Notes: generated by a model from the sequence alone, not told the origin. A DNA stretch of 64,000 nucleotides from Ancylobacter pratisalsi (GCF_010669125.1 NZ_CP048630.1:2492001-2556000); one strand, 5' to 3'; positions 1 to 11,067 are shown, numbered from the stretch's first letter. A program made the numbers and translations.

Positions 1-210
1 ACCAGCGGTGCCTTGAAGATATTGCGGATCATCGGGGCGCGTGCGGGCCGGTCCGGGCTCGCGCAGCTCCAGAAAGGCGATGCCGATACCTTCGAGTATC
101 TCCGCGCCCTGGGCGAACAGAGGCTCGGGGTTCGGGTCGTTGACCCCCTGCTCTTCGCCGTTGGGCGACAGCCGTACCGCCGTCCGTTTCCGGAACCATC
201 CAATAATCTG
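1..210 (-). pseudogene. Old Yellow Enzyme (NemA-like) remnant, runs off left edge
   Basis: Read on the minus strand from about base 199 down to 45, the frame gives VRLSPNGEEQGVNDPNPEPL and then IGIAFLELREPGP. These match the late barrel segment of OYE-family FMN flavin oxidoreductases (N-ethylmaleimide/xenobiotic reductases). A stop codon lies in frame just upstream and there is no start codon, so the N-terminal two thirds are missing. After ELREPGP the family-like continuation (APMIRNIFKAPL) is in a different frame, which indicates a frameshift near base 40. The rest lies outside the window. Family assignment is from motif resemblance only. A real, rearranged gene continuing to the left is not excluded. 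Confidence 0.5.
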
Positions 211-344
211 GCGCGACAGGGAGGTGAAGGCTCAACCGCCCGGCATTGCGCCGCCGGGTCAGGCGCCGGTAGAGGAAGGCGCGTGATGCTCGGGAGCAAT
301 CGGCCGGCGTGTGCCGGCCGGTGCCCTGTCAGACTAGGCGCGGC

Positions 345-536
345 TCACCGTGCCAGCTTCTCGCGCTGCTTCAGGAGCTCGTCCAGCTGCGCCTGCTGTT
401 CCGCGATGCGACTGGCGGCGCGATCCTCGTCCGCCGCGCCGGAATAGGCCGCCGCCTGTTCGGTCAGTTCCGACAGGTTGCTGCGCGCGATGGCGATGCG
501 TTCATCGAGTTCGATGAGGGTGGTGGCGTCCGGCAT
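345..536 (-). CDS. Small coiled-coil protein of unknown function (63 aa)
   Basis: The ATG at 536 is chosen because an AGAGGA ribosome-binding site sits 7 bases upstream; a longer frame to 623 lacks such a site. The product (MPDATTLIELDERI... to QREKLAR) is short, charged and almost entirely helical, with heptad-like spacing in the C-terminal half, so a small coiled-coil or hydrolase-accessory-like protein is plausible. I recognise no named family. It stands alone between the OYE remnant and an AraC gene on the same strand, with no clear operon partner. Confidence 0.55.
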   Translation of the reverse strand: MPDATTLIELDERIAIARSNLSELTEQAAAYSGAADEDRAASRIAEQQAQLDELLKQREKLAR

Positions 537-805
537 GGCAATGTCCTCTTGTTCGGCAAATGGAGACCGCAGCATCATCTTGTCGCGGATCGCCGCGGCG
601 GCAGAGTCTCTAGACCCCGCCACGGGCTTTTGTAAGTACCAGCTAAATGGTGAGGTCGTCCCTCATCGGTCCGCCGGGAGCCTGAAAAGCGGGCGATCCG
701 GCGCGCGTACGGCAAGCGGATGAGGCCGCCGGTGTCATGAGCGCTTAAGTGTCCGCGAGCGGGGCGCGCGAAGGGTGTCACAGCGGGCCGGTCGGGCAAC
801 CCCGC

Positions 806-1687
806 TCAGGCGCAAAGCCGCGCCTGCCTTATGTCGCGTGCGGGAGGCGTTCCGAAAAGCCGGCCATATTCGCGGGTGAACTGCGGCACGCTTTCATACC
901 CGACCGCCCAGGCCGCAGAACGGATGTCGGCCCCTTCGGCCAGCATCATCCGCCGTGCTTCGATCAGGCGCAGCTGCTTCTGGAACTGGAGCGGCGACAG
1001 CGTCGTGATGGCGCGAAAATGCTGGTGGAAGGACGACAGGCTCATGCCTGAAACCTCCGCCAGTTCCTCGACCCGGAGCGGTTCAGCGAAGTCCCGCCGA
1101 ATGACCGCGACGGCGCGGGCGATGCGCTGGGCGTGGCTGTCGGTGATGCCGAGGGCGCGGATCGCGGCGCCATGTCGGCCGGCCAGCAGCCAGTAATGCA
1201 TCTCGCGCAGCGAGGGATCGCGCAGAACCGGCAGCGCCGTTGGGCGCTCGACCAGCCGCATCAGGCGCGCCGCGGCATCGGCCACATCCGCATCCGTCGG
1301 TGCGACCTGCGCCGCGCCGGCGCTGTCCGCCGATACGCCGGCCATCTCCATCGACAGATCGCGCAGGATGGCGGGGTCGAGTTCCAGAACCAGCGAATAA
1401 TAGGGGTGCGCGGGGCTGGCCTGAACGATCTGGCTGACCGTCGGCACATCCGCTGAAACCAGCAGCGATTCACCGGGGCCGAATTCGATGGTGTCTCCCG
1501 CGATGGTCACGCGCTTCCTGCCCTGGAGAATCATCGCCACCAGGGGACGGTAGACCATGACCTGCAAGGGACTTGGGGCGGTGGCGCGGATGAGGGTGAG
1601 GCCCGGTATCGGCGTCTGGGCCGCGCCGAACCGGTCAGCATGTGCGTCGGCATGGCGGCGCACATTATCGAGGAGAGCATCCATCAT
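806..1687 (-). CDS. AraC-family transcriptional regulator (AraC_N type)
   Basis: This 293-residue protein has the two-part layout of regulators with an AraC_N ligand-binding half (about residues 20-170, including VYRPLVAMILQGRKRV) and a C-terminal double helix-turn-helix (about 195-290: EELAEVSGMSLSSFHQHF and the second helix pair ending in YGRLFGTPPARD). Two adjacent ATG codons (1687, 1684) can start it; the ribosome-binding site is weak. It is transcribed divergently from a short-chain dehydrogenase beginning at 1899, a common pairing in which the regulator activates the enzyme gene in response to an aldehyde or alcohol. That role is inference from context. Confidence 0.88.
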   Translation of the reverse strand: MMDALLDNVRRHADAHADRFGAAQTPIPGLTLIRATAPSPLQVMVYRPLVAMILQGRKRVTIAGDTIEFGPGESLLVSADVPTVSQIVQASPAHPYYSLVLELDPAILRDLSMEMAGVSADSAGAAQVAPTDADVADAAARLMRLVERPTALPVLRDPSLREMHYWLLAGRHGAAIRALGITDSHAQRIARAVAVIRRDFAEPLRVEELAEVSGMSLSSFHQHFRAITTLSPLQFQKQLRLIEARRMMLAEGADIRSAAWAVGYESVPQFTREYGRLFGTPPARDIRQARLCA

Positions 1688-1898
1688 CTTCGAATGATGA
1701 GCCTTCCCGATCTTTCAGGCAAGCGGTTGTCCCAGAACAGGCAAGGGCGTAACGAGTTTTTTCGAGCTGAAGCAATCTCTTGTGTACTTCGGCGCGTGAA
1801 ATTTCAGAGAAACAGGCAATTCGTTGCGAGGAATTGGCAACCCACATCGCTCTTCCTGTCCCATCTTTCGCTCATCTCTTTGGACGGAAGGAACAGAC

Positions 1899-2654
1899 AT
1901 GACCAAGATCACGCTGGTGACAGGGGCCAATCGCGGCCTCGGCCGCAACACCGCGCTCAGCATCGCCCAGCGTGGCGGCGATGTGATCGTCACCTATCGA
2001 GGCAACGAGGCGCAGGCTCAGGAGGTGGTTGCTGACATTCGCGCCCTCGGCCGCAAGGCCATCGCTTTGCAGCTTGATGTCTCGAAGTCCGCCGATTTCC
2101 CCGCCTTTGCCGGGGTGCTGCGCGAGGCTCTACGCGAGACCTGGGGGCGCGAGACATTCGATCATCTGATCAACAATGCGGGCCACGGAGAATTCGCCCC
2201 GATCAGCGAGACCACCGAAGCGCAGTTCGACGGGCTCTTCGACGTGCATGTGAAGGGCGTTTTCTTCCTCGTCCAGGCGCTTTTGCCCATCATCGCCGAT
2301 GGCGGTCGAATCGTGAATTTCTCCACGGGCCTGACGCGCTTTGCCAGTCCGGGATTTGCCGCCTATGCGGCGGCCAAGGGGGCTGTCGAGGTGATGAGCG
2401 TCTACATGGCCAAGGAATTTGGCGCGCGCGGCATTACGGTGAACACGGTGGCGCCCGGTGCGATCGAGACGGATTTCGGCGGCGGCGTGGTGCGCGACAA
2501 TCCCGAGATGAACAAGCATTTCGCCGCGATGACGGCGCTTGGCCGCGTGGGCGTTCCCGACGACATCGGGCCGATGGTGGCGAGCCTTCTTCGCGATGAC
2601 AACCGTTGGGTCACGGCGCAGCGGATCGAGGTTTCCGGCGGCCAGATGATCTGA
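1899..2654 (+). CDS. SDR-family NAD(P)-dependent oxidoreductase
   Basis: The 251-residue product is a classical short-chain dehydrogenase. It has the Rossmann nucleotide-binding motif TGANRGLGRN near the N-terminus, the NNAG motif (about residue 89), a catalytic Ser and the YAAAK Tyr-Lys pair in FAAYAAAKGAVEV. The start at 1899 is preceded by GGAAGGAACAGAC; an earlier in-frame ATG at 1824 is less likely. The C-terminal RIEVSGGQMI is typical of the FabG-like branch. The gene faces the AraC regulator and ends at a strong terminator. The substrate cannot be read from sequence. Confidence 0.9.
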   Translation: MTKITLVTGANRGLGRNTALSIAQRGGDVIVTYRGNEAQAQEVVADIRALGRKAIALQLDVSKSADFPAFAGVLREALRETWGRETFDHLINNAGHGEFAPISETTEAQFDGLFDVHVKGVFFLVQALLPIIADGGRIVNFSTGLTRFASPGFAAYAAAKGAVEVMSVYMAKEFGARGITVNTVAPGAIETDFGGGVVRDNPEMNKHFAAMTALGRVGVPDDIGPMVASLLRDDNRWVTAQRIEVSGGQMI

Positions 2655-2674
2655 GCACCGGGGCTTGCGAGCGA

Positions 2675-2709
2675 GGCGGCGCGCGGCTGAACTCCGCGCG
2701 CCGCCTTTT
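2675..2709 (+). terminator. Rho-independent terminator after the SDR gene
   Basis: A perfect 12-bp stem (GGCGGCGCGCGG / CCGCGCGCCGCC) with a 7-base loop is followed directly by TTTT, 20 bases after the SDR stop codon. Confidence 0.85.
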
Positions 2710-2794
2710 CGCGTCTCGCCGCCAGGTCCACTGGCGACGGCGGCGCGCGATGGTGCGGACCGAGCGTTCCTCGGGCGTACGCAGGCATGCCGTG

Positions 2795-3739
2795 TCAACC
2801 CGGTGCGCCTTCCCTGGGGGATGACGCGCCGTGTTGTTCGCGCATGACATCGGCCGCGTGGCGGACCGCCTCGGATATCTGGATGAGCTGCTTCGCCAGC
2901 GGACTTGTCTTGCGCCAGACCATTCCGATGGTGCGCGAGGGTTCGGGGTCTTTGAAGCGCACGACGGAAACCGACGCCGAGCGGGTTTCCAGCGCAACGG
3001 CCATTTCCGGGATCAGGGTGATGCCGATGCTGGCATCGACCATCTGCACCAGCGTGGAGAGGGAGCTCGCATCCAGAAAGTCGCGCGCGGGTGTCGCGCG
3101 CATGTCGATATTGCAGAATGAAAGGGCCTGGTCGCGAAAGCAGTGCCCTTCTTCCAGCAGCAGCAACCTCATTTCGCGAAGCGCTTCGGGGCTGGGCACC
3201 GGCTTGCCTTCATCGTGGCCGGGCCGAACCAGCACGAAGCTCTCCTCCAGCAGGGTGATCTCGGTGAGTGCCGATTCCGAGACGGGCAGGGCGACGATCG
3301 CCGCGTCGAGCCGGCCTTCTTCCAGCTCTTGGATAAGCCGGGGCGTCTGCGTCTCGCGCACGTGAATGTCGAGCCCCTTGTACCGGCGGCTCAGATTGCC
3401 GAGCAGCGTCGGCAGCAGATAGGGCGCGACGGTGGGGATCACGCCGATGCGCAGCCGCCCGACCAGCCGATCCTGCGACGCCCGCGCCAGATCGTTCAAC
3501 TCGTCGACAGAACGCAGAATGGCGCGAATACGCAACGCGAACTCCTCGCCGAAGCCGGTCAGGCGGACCTGGCGCGAGCTGCGCTCGAACAGCTCGATGC
3601 CGACCTCCGCTTCCAACTCCTTGATCTGCATCGACAATGCCGGTTGGGAGATGCCGCACGCCTCCGCCGCGCGCCTGAAATGTCCATGCCGCGCCAAGGC
3701 CTCGAAGTAGCGAAACTGCTTCAATGTCAGATTTTTCAT
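2795..3739 (-). CDS. oxyR: Peroxide-sensing LysR-family regulator OxyR
   Basis: This is a 314-residue LysR-type regulator with an N-terminal HTH (FRRAAEACGISQPALSMQIK, residues 21-40) and a LysR substrate domain. The redox pair that defines OxyR is present: C200 and C209 in EEGHCFRDQALSFC, with the same spacing as the E. coli C199/C208 disulfide switch. It is divergent from katG, the usual target. In the family, oxidation by H2O2 forms the disulfide and activates catalase genes. Regulation of the adjacent katG is therefore expected from family knowledge plus context. Confidence 0.95.
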   Translation of the reverse strand: MKNLTLKQFRYFEALARHGHFRRAAEACGISQPALSMQIKELEAEVGIELFERSSRQVRLTGFGEEFALRIRAILRSVDELNDLARASQDRLVGRLRIGVIPTVAPYLLPTLLGNLSRRYKGLDIHVRETQTPRLIQELEEGRLDAAIVALPVSESALTEITLLEESFVLVRPGHDEGKPVPSPEALREMRLLLLEEGHCFRDQALSFCNIDMRATPARDFLDASSLSTLVQMVDASIGITLIPEMAVALETRSASVSVVRFKDPEPSRTIGMVWRKTSPLAKQLIQISEAVRHAADVMREQHGASSPREGAPG

Positions 3740-6201
<2,462 letters not shown>

Positions 6202-6214
6202 TCCTCGCCGAAAG

Positions 6215-6242
6215 CCCCCGACCGCCGCCTGGCGGTTGGGGG
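6215..6242 (+). terminator. Hairpin downstream of katG
   Basis: A 12-bp GC-rich inverted repeat (CCCCCGACCGCC / GGCGGTTGGGGG, one G-T pair) with a 4-base loop begins 14 bases after the katG stop. It lacks a clear T-run, so it may be a terminator or an RNA-stabilising stem. Confidence 0.6.
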
Positions 6243-6330
6243 TGGAGGCATGGTGAGGAGACGCAGACCCAAGACGGGCGCGCGCGATCACATCAGTGTC
6301 GTCCGGAGACCGGATCGGCACCCGCGGCGC

Positions 6331-6969
6331 TCATGCTGACTGAGTGGCGGCCTCGATGTCGAAGAGGTCGGCGGCCAGATGGAACAATGCCGCACGCCCT
6401 GTAGCGGCCTTTTCCTTCGCGGCGAGGCAAAGGCGGGCCAGGCTTTCGATCGGCTGGCCTTCCTCATGGCCCATACCGGCCAGCGACCAGCGCACGACCC
6501 GCCAGCCGCTGACAAGGTGGGCGTCCGCGATGACCGTATCGGGGATCAGCCGCGACAAGGTCGCGTTCAGTTCCGCGAACAGGTCAAAGGCGTCGGCCTT
6601 GTCGACCGCCTCACCTTGCCGGATGTGCTGCGCCAGTCCTGCAAGTCGCCCTTTCACCTCCAGCGGCAAAGGTGCGTCGGGCAGGGCGGCGACGAGCCGC
6701 AACAGCCCGCAATGCACGGCGAAGTGCATCCTGCGCGCCGTCAGATCAATCGGGTTCGAGATCGAGCCGACGCCGGTCCGAACCTCGATCAATCCCTCAT
6801 AGGCCAGCCTCTGCAGCGCCTGCCGGACTGGCGTGCGCGACACGCCGAATTCGACGGCCAGCGTGCCTTCGAGCAGCATGGCCTGCTCGTCGAGCGGTTG
6901 CAGGCAGATACGCTTGCGGATGGCATCCGCGATCTCATCAGCCCGTGGTCGCGGGGAGAACGACGTCAT
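6331..6969 (-). CDS. GntR-family (FadR-type) transcriptional regulator
   Basis: This 212-residue protein has a GntR winged helix (residues about 8-70; TLAVEFGVSRTPVRQALQRL) followed by an all-helical FadR-like (FCD-type) effector domain. The ATG at 6969 has AAGGA at a good distance. It is divergent from a polar amino-acid ABC transporter. A GTATACACGTATGC motif sits between them, and a near copy precedes the binding-protein gene. FadR-type regulators commonly bind short palindromes of this kind, so it is probably the local regulator of the transporter, with an amino acid or derivative as effector (inference). Confidence 0.88.
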   Translation of the reverse strand: MTSFSPRPRADEIADAIRKRICLQPLDEQAMLLEGTLAVEFGVSRTPVRQALQRLAYEGLIEVRTGVGSISNPIDLTARRMHFAVHCGLLRLVAALPDAPLPLEVKGRLAGLAQHIRQGEAVDKADAFDLFAELNATLSRLIPDTVIADAHLVSGWRVVRWSLAGMGHEEGQPIESLARLCLAAKEKAATGRAALFHLAADLFDIEAATQSA

Positions 6970-7021
6970 CGCGGTCCTTCGCCTGTTGTCAGCGGTCCGT
7001 CATTTTGTTGACGTGCGACAT

Positions 7022-7035
7022 GTATACACGTATGC
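7022..7035 (+). promoter_or_regulatory. Candidate GntR operator, copy 1
   Basis: GTATACACGTATGC lies between the divergent GntR and permease genes. It matches the copy at 9331-9344 at 12 of 14 positions and is partly palindromic (GTATAC, GTAT). Placement before both transcription units of one transporter supports an operator for the neighbouring regulator. Confidence 0.5.
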
Positions 7036-7063
7036 AGGGTAAGCTACCCGAAGGGCGAACACC

Positions 7064-8227
7064 TTGCAAGATTGCCGTCCCCCTCTCGCGCGTGTCCGCC
7101 CCGACTGGCTGGGAATAGCCGTCGTCGGGCTGGTTGCTGCCGGGCTGGGGCTTCTTGGCGTCAACGTCATTCTCAACATGCATGCCGCTGGATTGACGCC
7201 GGGCTATGGTTTCATGGCGCAGGCGGCCGGTTTCGATCTCAGTGAAAGTCTGATTCCGTATACTGCGGGCGACACCTATGCGCGAGTGATCTTCGCGGGG
7301 CTTCTCAATACAGTCTTCCTTGCGCTTGCGTCTCTGGCCCTGGCTACGGTGCTGGGGGTCGTGATGGGGCTGGTCAGCGTCACTCCGAGCCCGCCGGGCC
7401 GTGCGGTCGCGTTGCTCTACGTCGAACTGTTCCGCAACCTTCCCAAAATCCTCGTATTGCTGGTGCTCTACGTGGTCGCGGTGCGCGGCCTTCCGCCGGT
7501 GCGGGCGGCGCTGTCGCTGGGACCGGCGCATCTGTCGAACCGCTCGATCTATCTGCCCACGGTCCTGCCCGACCCGAGCCAGATCTGGCTGATCCTGCCT
7601 CTGGCCGCGTCGGCGCTCGCGGCGCTTTGGTGGACGCGCAAGGCTGCGCGGATCAAACGCGATACCGGGCGCGAATGGCCCGTCGTGCCCGTGGTGTTGG
7701 CCTTGATCGTCGGCGGGCCGCTCGGCTTTGCCCTTCTCGCCGATGTGCCGCTGACGCTCAGCCTGCCGAGGCTGGAACGCTTTGACTATGTGGGCGGCAT
7801 GCGGCTCTCGGTGCAGTTCATCGTGGTGCTGCTGACGCTTGGGCTCTACCACGGCGCGCAGATCTGCGAAGTCGTGCGTGGCGGCATTCTCGCCGTGCCG
7901 GCGGGTCAGGTCGAGGCGGCCCGCGCCCTCGGGCTGACGTCCGGACAGGTGACGCGCCTTGTGGTGCTGCCGTTGGTCTTGCGGACCGTGATCCCGCCGA
8001 TGATCAACCAGTATGTCAACCTGATCAAGAACACGTCGATCGCCATAGCGGTGGGTTATTCCGACCTGATGTCGGTCAGCGGCACGATCATCAACCAGAC
8101 CTTCCGCCCGCTGGAAATGATGCTGGTTACCATGGGGCTTTATCTCGGCCTGTGCCTTCTGGCGTCGTCGCTGATGAACCGCGTGAACGACAGGCTTCAG
8201 GCGCGGACCGCGAGGACGGCGCCATGA
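7064..8227 (+). CDS. Polar amino-acid ABC transporter permease (AapQ/BztB-like)
   Basis: This 387-residue inner-membrane protein starts at a TTG (7064) after GAAGGGCG. It has an N-terminal membrane segment, a large periplasmic insertion (about residues 55-75) and the HisM-type permease core. The EAA loop that contacts the ATPase is clear (GQVEAARALGLTSGQVTRLV), followed by LPLVLRTVIPPMINQYVNLIKNTSIA. The length and insertion match the AapQ side of general L-amino-acid transporters rather than short HisQ-type permeases. Its stop overlaps the next permease start by 4 bases (ATGA), so the two are translationally coupled. Confidence 0.85.
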   Translation: MQDCRPPLARVRPDWLGIAVVGLVAAGLGLLGVNVILNMHAAGLTPGYGFMAQAAGFDLSESLIPYTAGDTYARVIFAGLLNTVFLALASLALATVLGVVMGLVSVTPSPPGRAVALLYVELFRNLPKILVLLVLYVVAVRGLPPVRAALSLGPAHLSNRSIYLPTVLPDPSQIWLILPLAASALAALWWTRKAARIKRDTGREWPVVPVVLALIVGGPLGFALLADVPLTLSLPRLERFDYVGGMRLSVQFIVVLLTLGLYHGAQICEVVRGGILAVPAGQVEAARALGLTSGQVTRLVVLPLVLRTVIPPMINQYVNLIKNTSIAIAVGYSDLMSVSGTIINQTFRPLEMMLVTMGLYLGLCLLASSLMNRVNDRLQARTARTAP

Positions 8228-9309
8228 TGGGCGCGGCGCGACCCCCCGGACAGCGCCGGGAACGGTTGCGCAAATGGGCCGGTACGCCGGTCACTGCCCT
8301 GGTGTCGGCCCTCAGCGCGGCGCTCGGGCTTTGGGTGTTGTGGCGGGTACTCGATTGGACCGTGCTTTCGGCTATCTCGCCGGCGCACCCGATGGCGATC
8401 TGCGCCGACGCGCATGGAGCGTGCTGGCGGTTCTATGTCGAAAAGAGCCGGTTCATGCTCTTCGGCACCTACCCCTATTCCGAACACTGGCGGCCGGCGC
8501 TGGTCTCTGCGCTACTGCTGGCGTTGTCGGGACTGGTGGGCCTGCGCATCACCGGAAGGCTCAGTTTCATTCGCCCGAGAGTGCTGATCGCTGCCTGGCT
8601 GGTGATGATCCCTCTGGTGTTCGTGCTGATGGGCGGGGGCTGGGCAGGACTGGCGCCGGTGGACATCTCGCGCTGGAACGGCATGCCGGTGCTGCTGATC
8701 CTGTCGGTCATCGCCATCGCGCTGTCCCTTCCGTTGGGAGTGATGCTGGCGGTTCTGCGGTATCAAAGCCGGTGGCCGGTCCTGCGCAGGGCCGCCGTCG
8801 TCTACATCGAGACCATGCGCGGCATCCCGATGGTGACGGTGCTGTTCGTAGGGGTCTTCGTCCTGCCCCTGACGCTTCCACCCGGCACCGTCATCAGTCC
8901 GGTGCTGGCCACATTGGTCGCGCTGATCTTCTTCCATGCCTCCTACTTCGCCGAGGATGTGCGCGGGGGACTGCAATCCCTGCCCGGCAGCCAGGATGAG
9001 GCCGCGCGTTCGCTTGGTCTGTCCTGGGGGCAGATGATGCGTCTTGTGCTGTTGCCGCAGGCGCTGTCGCGCAGTCTGCCCGCCTTGGTGAACTCGGTAA
9101 TCGGTGCCTACAAGGACACCTCGCTCGTCGTCGTGCTGGGCATTCACGACCTGACGTCGACCGCGCGAATGGCCTTCAGCGAACCCGGCTGGGGAGGCTT
9201 CGCGTTCGAGGCCTATGCCTTTGTCGGAGCGTGGTTTCTGGTGTCCTGCGCCTTCCTGTCCTGGGTCGGGCGCGAATTGCATCGCCGGCAAGGCGCGCAA
9301 GGCGGTTGA
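8224..9309 (+). CDS. Polar amino-acid ABC transporter permease (AapM/BztC-like)
   Basis: This 361-residue permease is coupled to the previous gene by ATGA at 8224. It has a long N-terminal membrane part and the permease core with an EAA loop (GSQDEAARSLGLSWGQMMRLV) and the LPQALSRSLPALVNSVIGAYKDTSLVV region. Together with the preceding gene it would form the AapQM heterodimer that takes amino acids from the periplasmic binding protein. No ATPase gene follows, although aap/bzt operons normally end with aapP. A partner ATPase encoded elsewhere must be assumed. Confidence 0.85.
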   Translation: MMGAARPPGQRRERLRKWAGTPVTALVSALSAALGLWVLWRVLDWTVLSAISPAHPMAICADAHGACWRFYVEKSRFMLFGTYPYSEHWRPALVSALLLALSGLVGLRITGRLSFIRPRVLIAAWLVMIPLVFVLMGGGWAGLAPVDISRWNGMPVLLILSVIAIALSLPLGVMLAVLRYQSRWPVLRRAAVVYIETMRGIPMVTVLFVGVFVLPLTLPPGTVISPVLATLVALIFFHASYFAEDVRGGLQSLPGSQDEAARSLGLSWGQMMRLVLLPQALSRSLPALVNSVIGAYKDTSLVVVLGIHDLTSTARMAFSEPGWGGFAFEAYAFVGAWFLVSCAFLSWVGRELHRRQGAQGG

Positions 9310-9330
9310 AACTGTCACGAAAGTAAAGAA

Positions 9331-9344
9331 GTATACAAGTATAC
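9331..9344 (+). promoter_or_regulatory. Candidate GntR operator, copy 2
   Basis: GTATACAAGTATAC is a near-perfect palindrome located 36 bases before the binding-protein start. It differs at two positions from the copy at 7022-7035. It suggests that the binding-protein gene has its own regulated promoter inside the locus. Confidence 0.5.
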
Positions 9345-9379
9345 AGTGCTTCCGTTATTCAGCCCCTCAGGAGAAGCCG

Positions 9380-10423
9380 ATGTCCCTTTCCAAGCCCGTG
9401 ATGCCCCTCATCTCCGTCTTCCTCGTCCTTGCCGCGGCGCCCGCCGTCGCCGGACCGGTCATGGACGACATCAAGGCGACGAACAGCGTGGTTTGCCTGG
9501 TCAGCCCGAGCGCGCCGGGCTTTTCGGTTCCGGACAGCAAGGGCGTCTTCCAAGGTTTCAACGCCGATTTCTGCCGCATGGCCGCGGCCGCAATCCTTGG
9601 TGATGCCGGCAAGGCGGACATCCGGGGTGTCGGCTTTTCCGACTCGATGAAGACCATCGTCGCTGGCGGCGCGCATATGGCCTCGCGCTCGATCACCCGC
9701 ACCGGCACCCGCGACGCGGACGAGGGCATGGCCTTCGTCGTGACCACGTTCTTCGATGGCCAGGGCTTCATGGTGTCGAAGAAGCTGGGTGTCAGCAGTG
9801 CCCGCGAACTCAACGGGGCCAGCGTCTGCGCCGAGGACGGCTCGACCACGCTTCTCAATATCGCCGACTGGTTCGGCGCGGAGGGCTTGACCTACCGTGT
9901 CGAGAACATCGCCGACAAGACGGCACGTCTCCAAGCGTTCTTTTCCGGCAAGTGCGATGTCTATGCCTCCGACGTGACCGCGCTCACCGCCGACCGCCAG
10001 CTGGCGCCCAACCCGGCGGATTACGTCATCCTTCCCGAGGTGATCTCCAATGAGCCGCTGACACTTGTGGCGCGCCCCGACCAGGCTTTTGAAGCGGCGC
10101 TGTTCTGGAGCTTCCAGGTCATGCTGAACGCGGACAGCTACGGCGTCACCTCGGCCAATATCGATGAGATCGTGGCCGATCTCGATCAGCAGCCGCCGGC
10201 CGTGAAGCGCATGTTCGGCACCGACTCGGCCACGACGGACATGGCCGCCAAGCTCGGTCTGCCGAAGGATTGGGCCTATCAGGTCGTCAAGCAGGTTGGC
10301 TCCTATGGCGAGGTGTTCAACCGTCACCTCGGTGTCGACACGCCGTTCGGCCTCGACCGCAAACAGACCCCCAACGCCCAGTCGGCCGATGGCGGCCAGA
10401 TGTACCCGTACCCGATCCGCTGA
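9380..10423 (+). CDS. Amino-acid ABC transporter substrate-binding protein (AapJ-like)
   Basis: The 347-residue protein starts at the ATG at 9380 behind CAGGAGAAG. Its signal peptide (about residues 1-25, ending AAAPAVAGP) directs it to the periplasm. The fold is a class-3 solute-binding protein of the AapJ branch: FQGFNADFCRM, the central CAEDGSTTLLNIADWF segment, and the C-terminal GQMYPYPIR that resembles AapJ ends. A strong stem-loop follows the stop. Binding of polar or aromatic amino acids is family knowledge; the exact ligand is unknown. Confidence 0.85.
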   Translation: MSLSKPVMPLISVFLVLAAAPAVAGPVMDDIKATNSVVCLVSPSAPGFSVPDSKGVFQGFNADFCRMAAAAILGDAGKADIRGVGFSDSMKTIVAGGAHMASRSITRTGTRDADEGMAFVVTTFFDGQGFMVSKKLGVSSARELNGASVCAEDGSTTLLNIADWFGAEGLTYRVENIADKTARLQAFFSGKCDVYASDVTALTADRQLAPNPADYVILPEVISNEPLTLVARPDQAFEAALFWSFQVMLNADSYGVTSANIDEIVADLDQQPPAVKRMFGTDSATTDMAAKLGLPKDWAYQVVKQVGSYGEVFNRHLGVDTPFGLDRKQTPNAQSADGGQMYPYPIR

Positions 10424-10452
10424 TCGCCATCCTTAAGAGTGCCACGGATTCC

Positions 10453-10482
10453 TGCGCGCCCCATGGACAAGTGGGGCGCGCA
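10453..10482 (+). terminator. Hairpin after the binding-protein gene
   Basis: A perfect 11-bp stem (TGCGCGCCCCA / TGGGGCGCGCA) with an 8-base loop lies between the binding-protein stop and the phosphatase start, without a T-run. It could stabilise the binding-protein mRNA or weaken transcription into the next gene. Confidence 0.55.
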
Positions 10483-10506
10483 ACCACGCGACAGGACGCC
10501 TGCCCA

Positions 10507-11067
10507 ATGGGATTCCCCGACGAAAGCGACGCCAGCTCGGTGCGCGCGATCTGTGCCCGCCCCGGTGGCGGGCGTGTCATTACCATGGGCTTTCCCGGCC
10601 TTGATACCGATCCGCGCGGGCGCGCCTGGCTCAATCCTGAACGGCTTGAGGCGACACTGGATGTCGCCGTGACGGCCGGGTTGCGGCTTCTCCTCATTCT
10701 CGCGCAGGCGGACGAGTTGCCGGAAGGAGCCGTCGCCTATGTGCGTGAAGCCTCACGGGCCCGGAGAGTGCGGGCGCTTGCCCTGCCGATCCAGGATTAT
10801 TCGGTTCCCGGCGCCTCTTTCCTGCGTGCCTGGCGCCGGCTGGCGCCGCTCCGCCAAAGGATCTTCGCCGATGGACAGGCGGTGGGCGTGTGCTGCCACC
10901 ATGGTGCGGGTCGCAGCGGCGTTGTCGCGGCGATGCATCTGATCGAGGCGGGCGTCGAACCCGCCGCGGCTGTTTCCGCCTTGCGCGCCCAGTTTGCCGA
11001 AACGGTGGAAAACAAGCTGCAATACCAATGGCTGGAACGGTATCCAGAGCTGTTGGCGTCCGCTTGA
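10507..11067 (+). CDS. Protein tyrosine/dual-specificity phosphatase-like protein
   Basis: The 186-residue product has the CX5R phosphate-binding loop of cysteine phosphatases, C130-HHGAGR136-SG, inside VGVCCHHGAGRSGVVAAMHL. A candidate general acid is Asp97 in IQDYSVPG. These are the catalytic elements of DSP/PTP-like phosphatases; the N-terminus (VITMGFPGLDTDPRG) also fits small bacterial cyclophosphatase-like proteins. It follows the binding-protein gene on the same strand by 83 bp. A phosphatase next to an amino-acid transporter is unusual, and the substrate is not predictable. Start at 10507 chosen because the product begins at a conserved-looking short N-terminus; an upstream start is possible. 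Confidence 0.75.
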   Translation: MGFPDESDASSVRAICARPGGGRVITMGFPGLDTDPRGRAWLNPERLEATLDVAVTAGLRLLLILAQADELPEGAVAYVREASRARRVRALALPIQDYSVPGASFLRAWRRLAPLRQRIFADGQAVGVCCHHGAGRSGVVAAMHLIEAGVEPAAAVSALRAQFAETVENKLQYQWLERYPELLASA

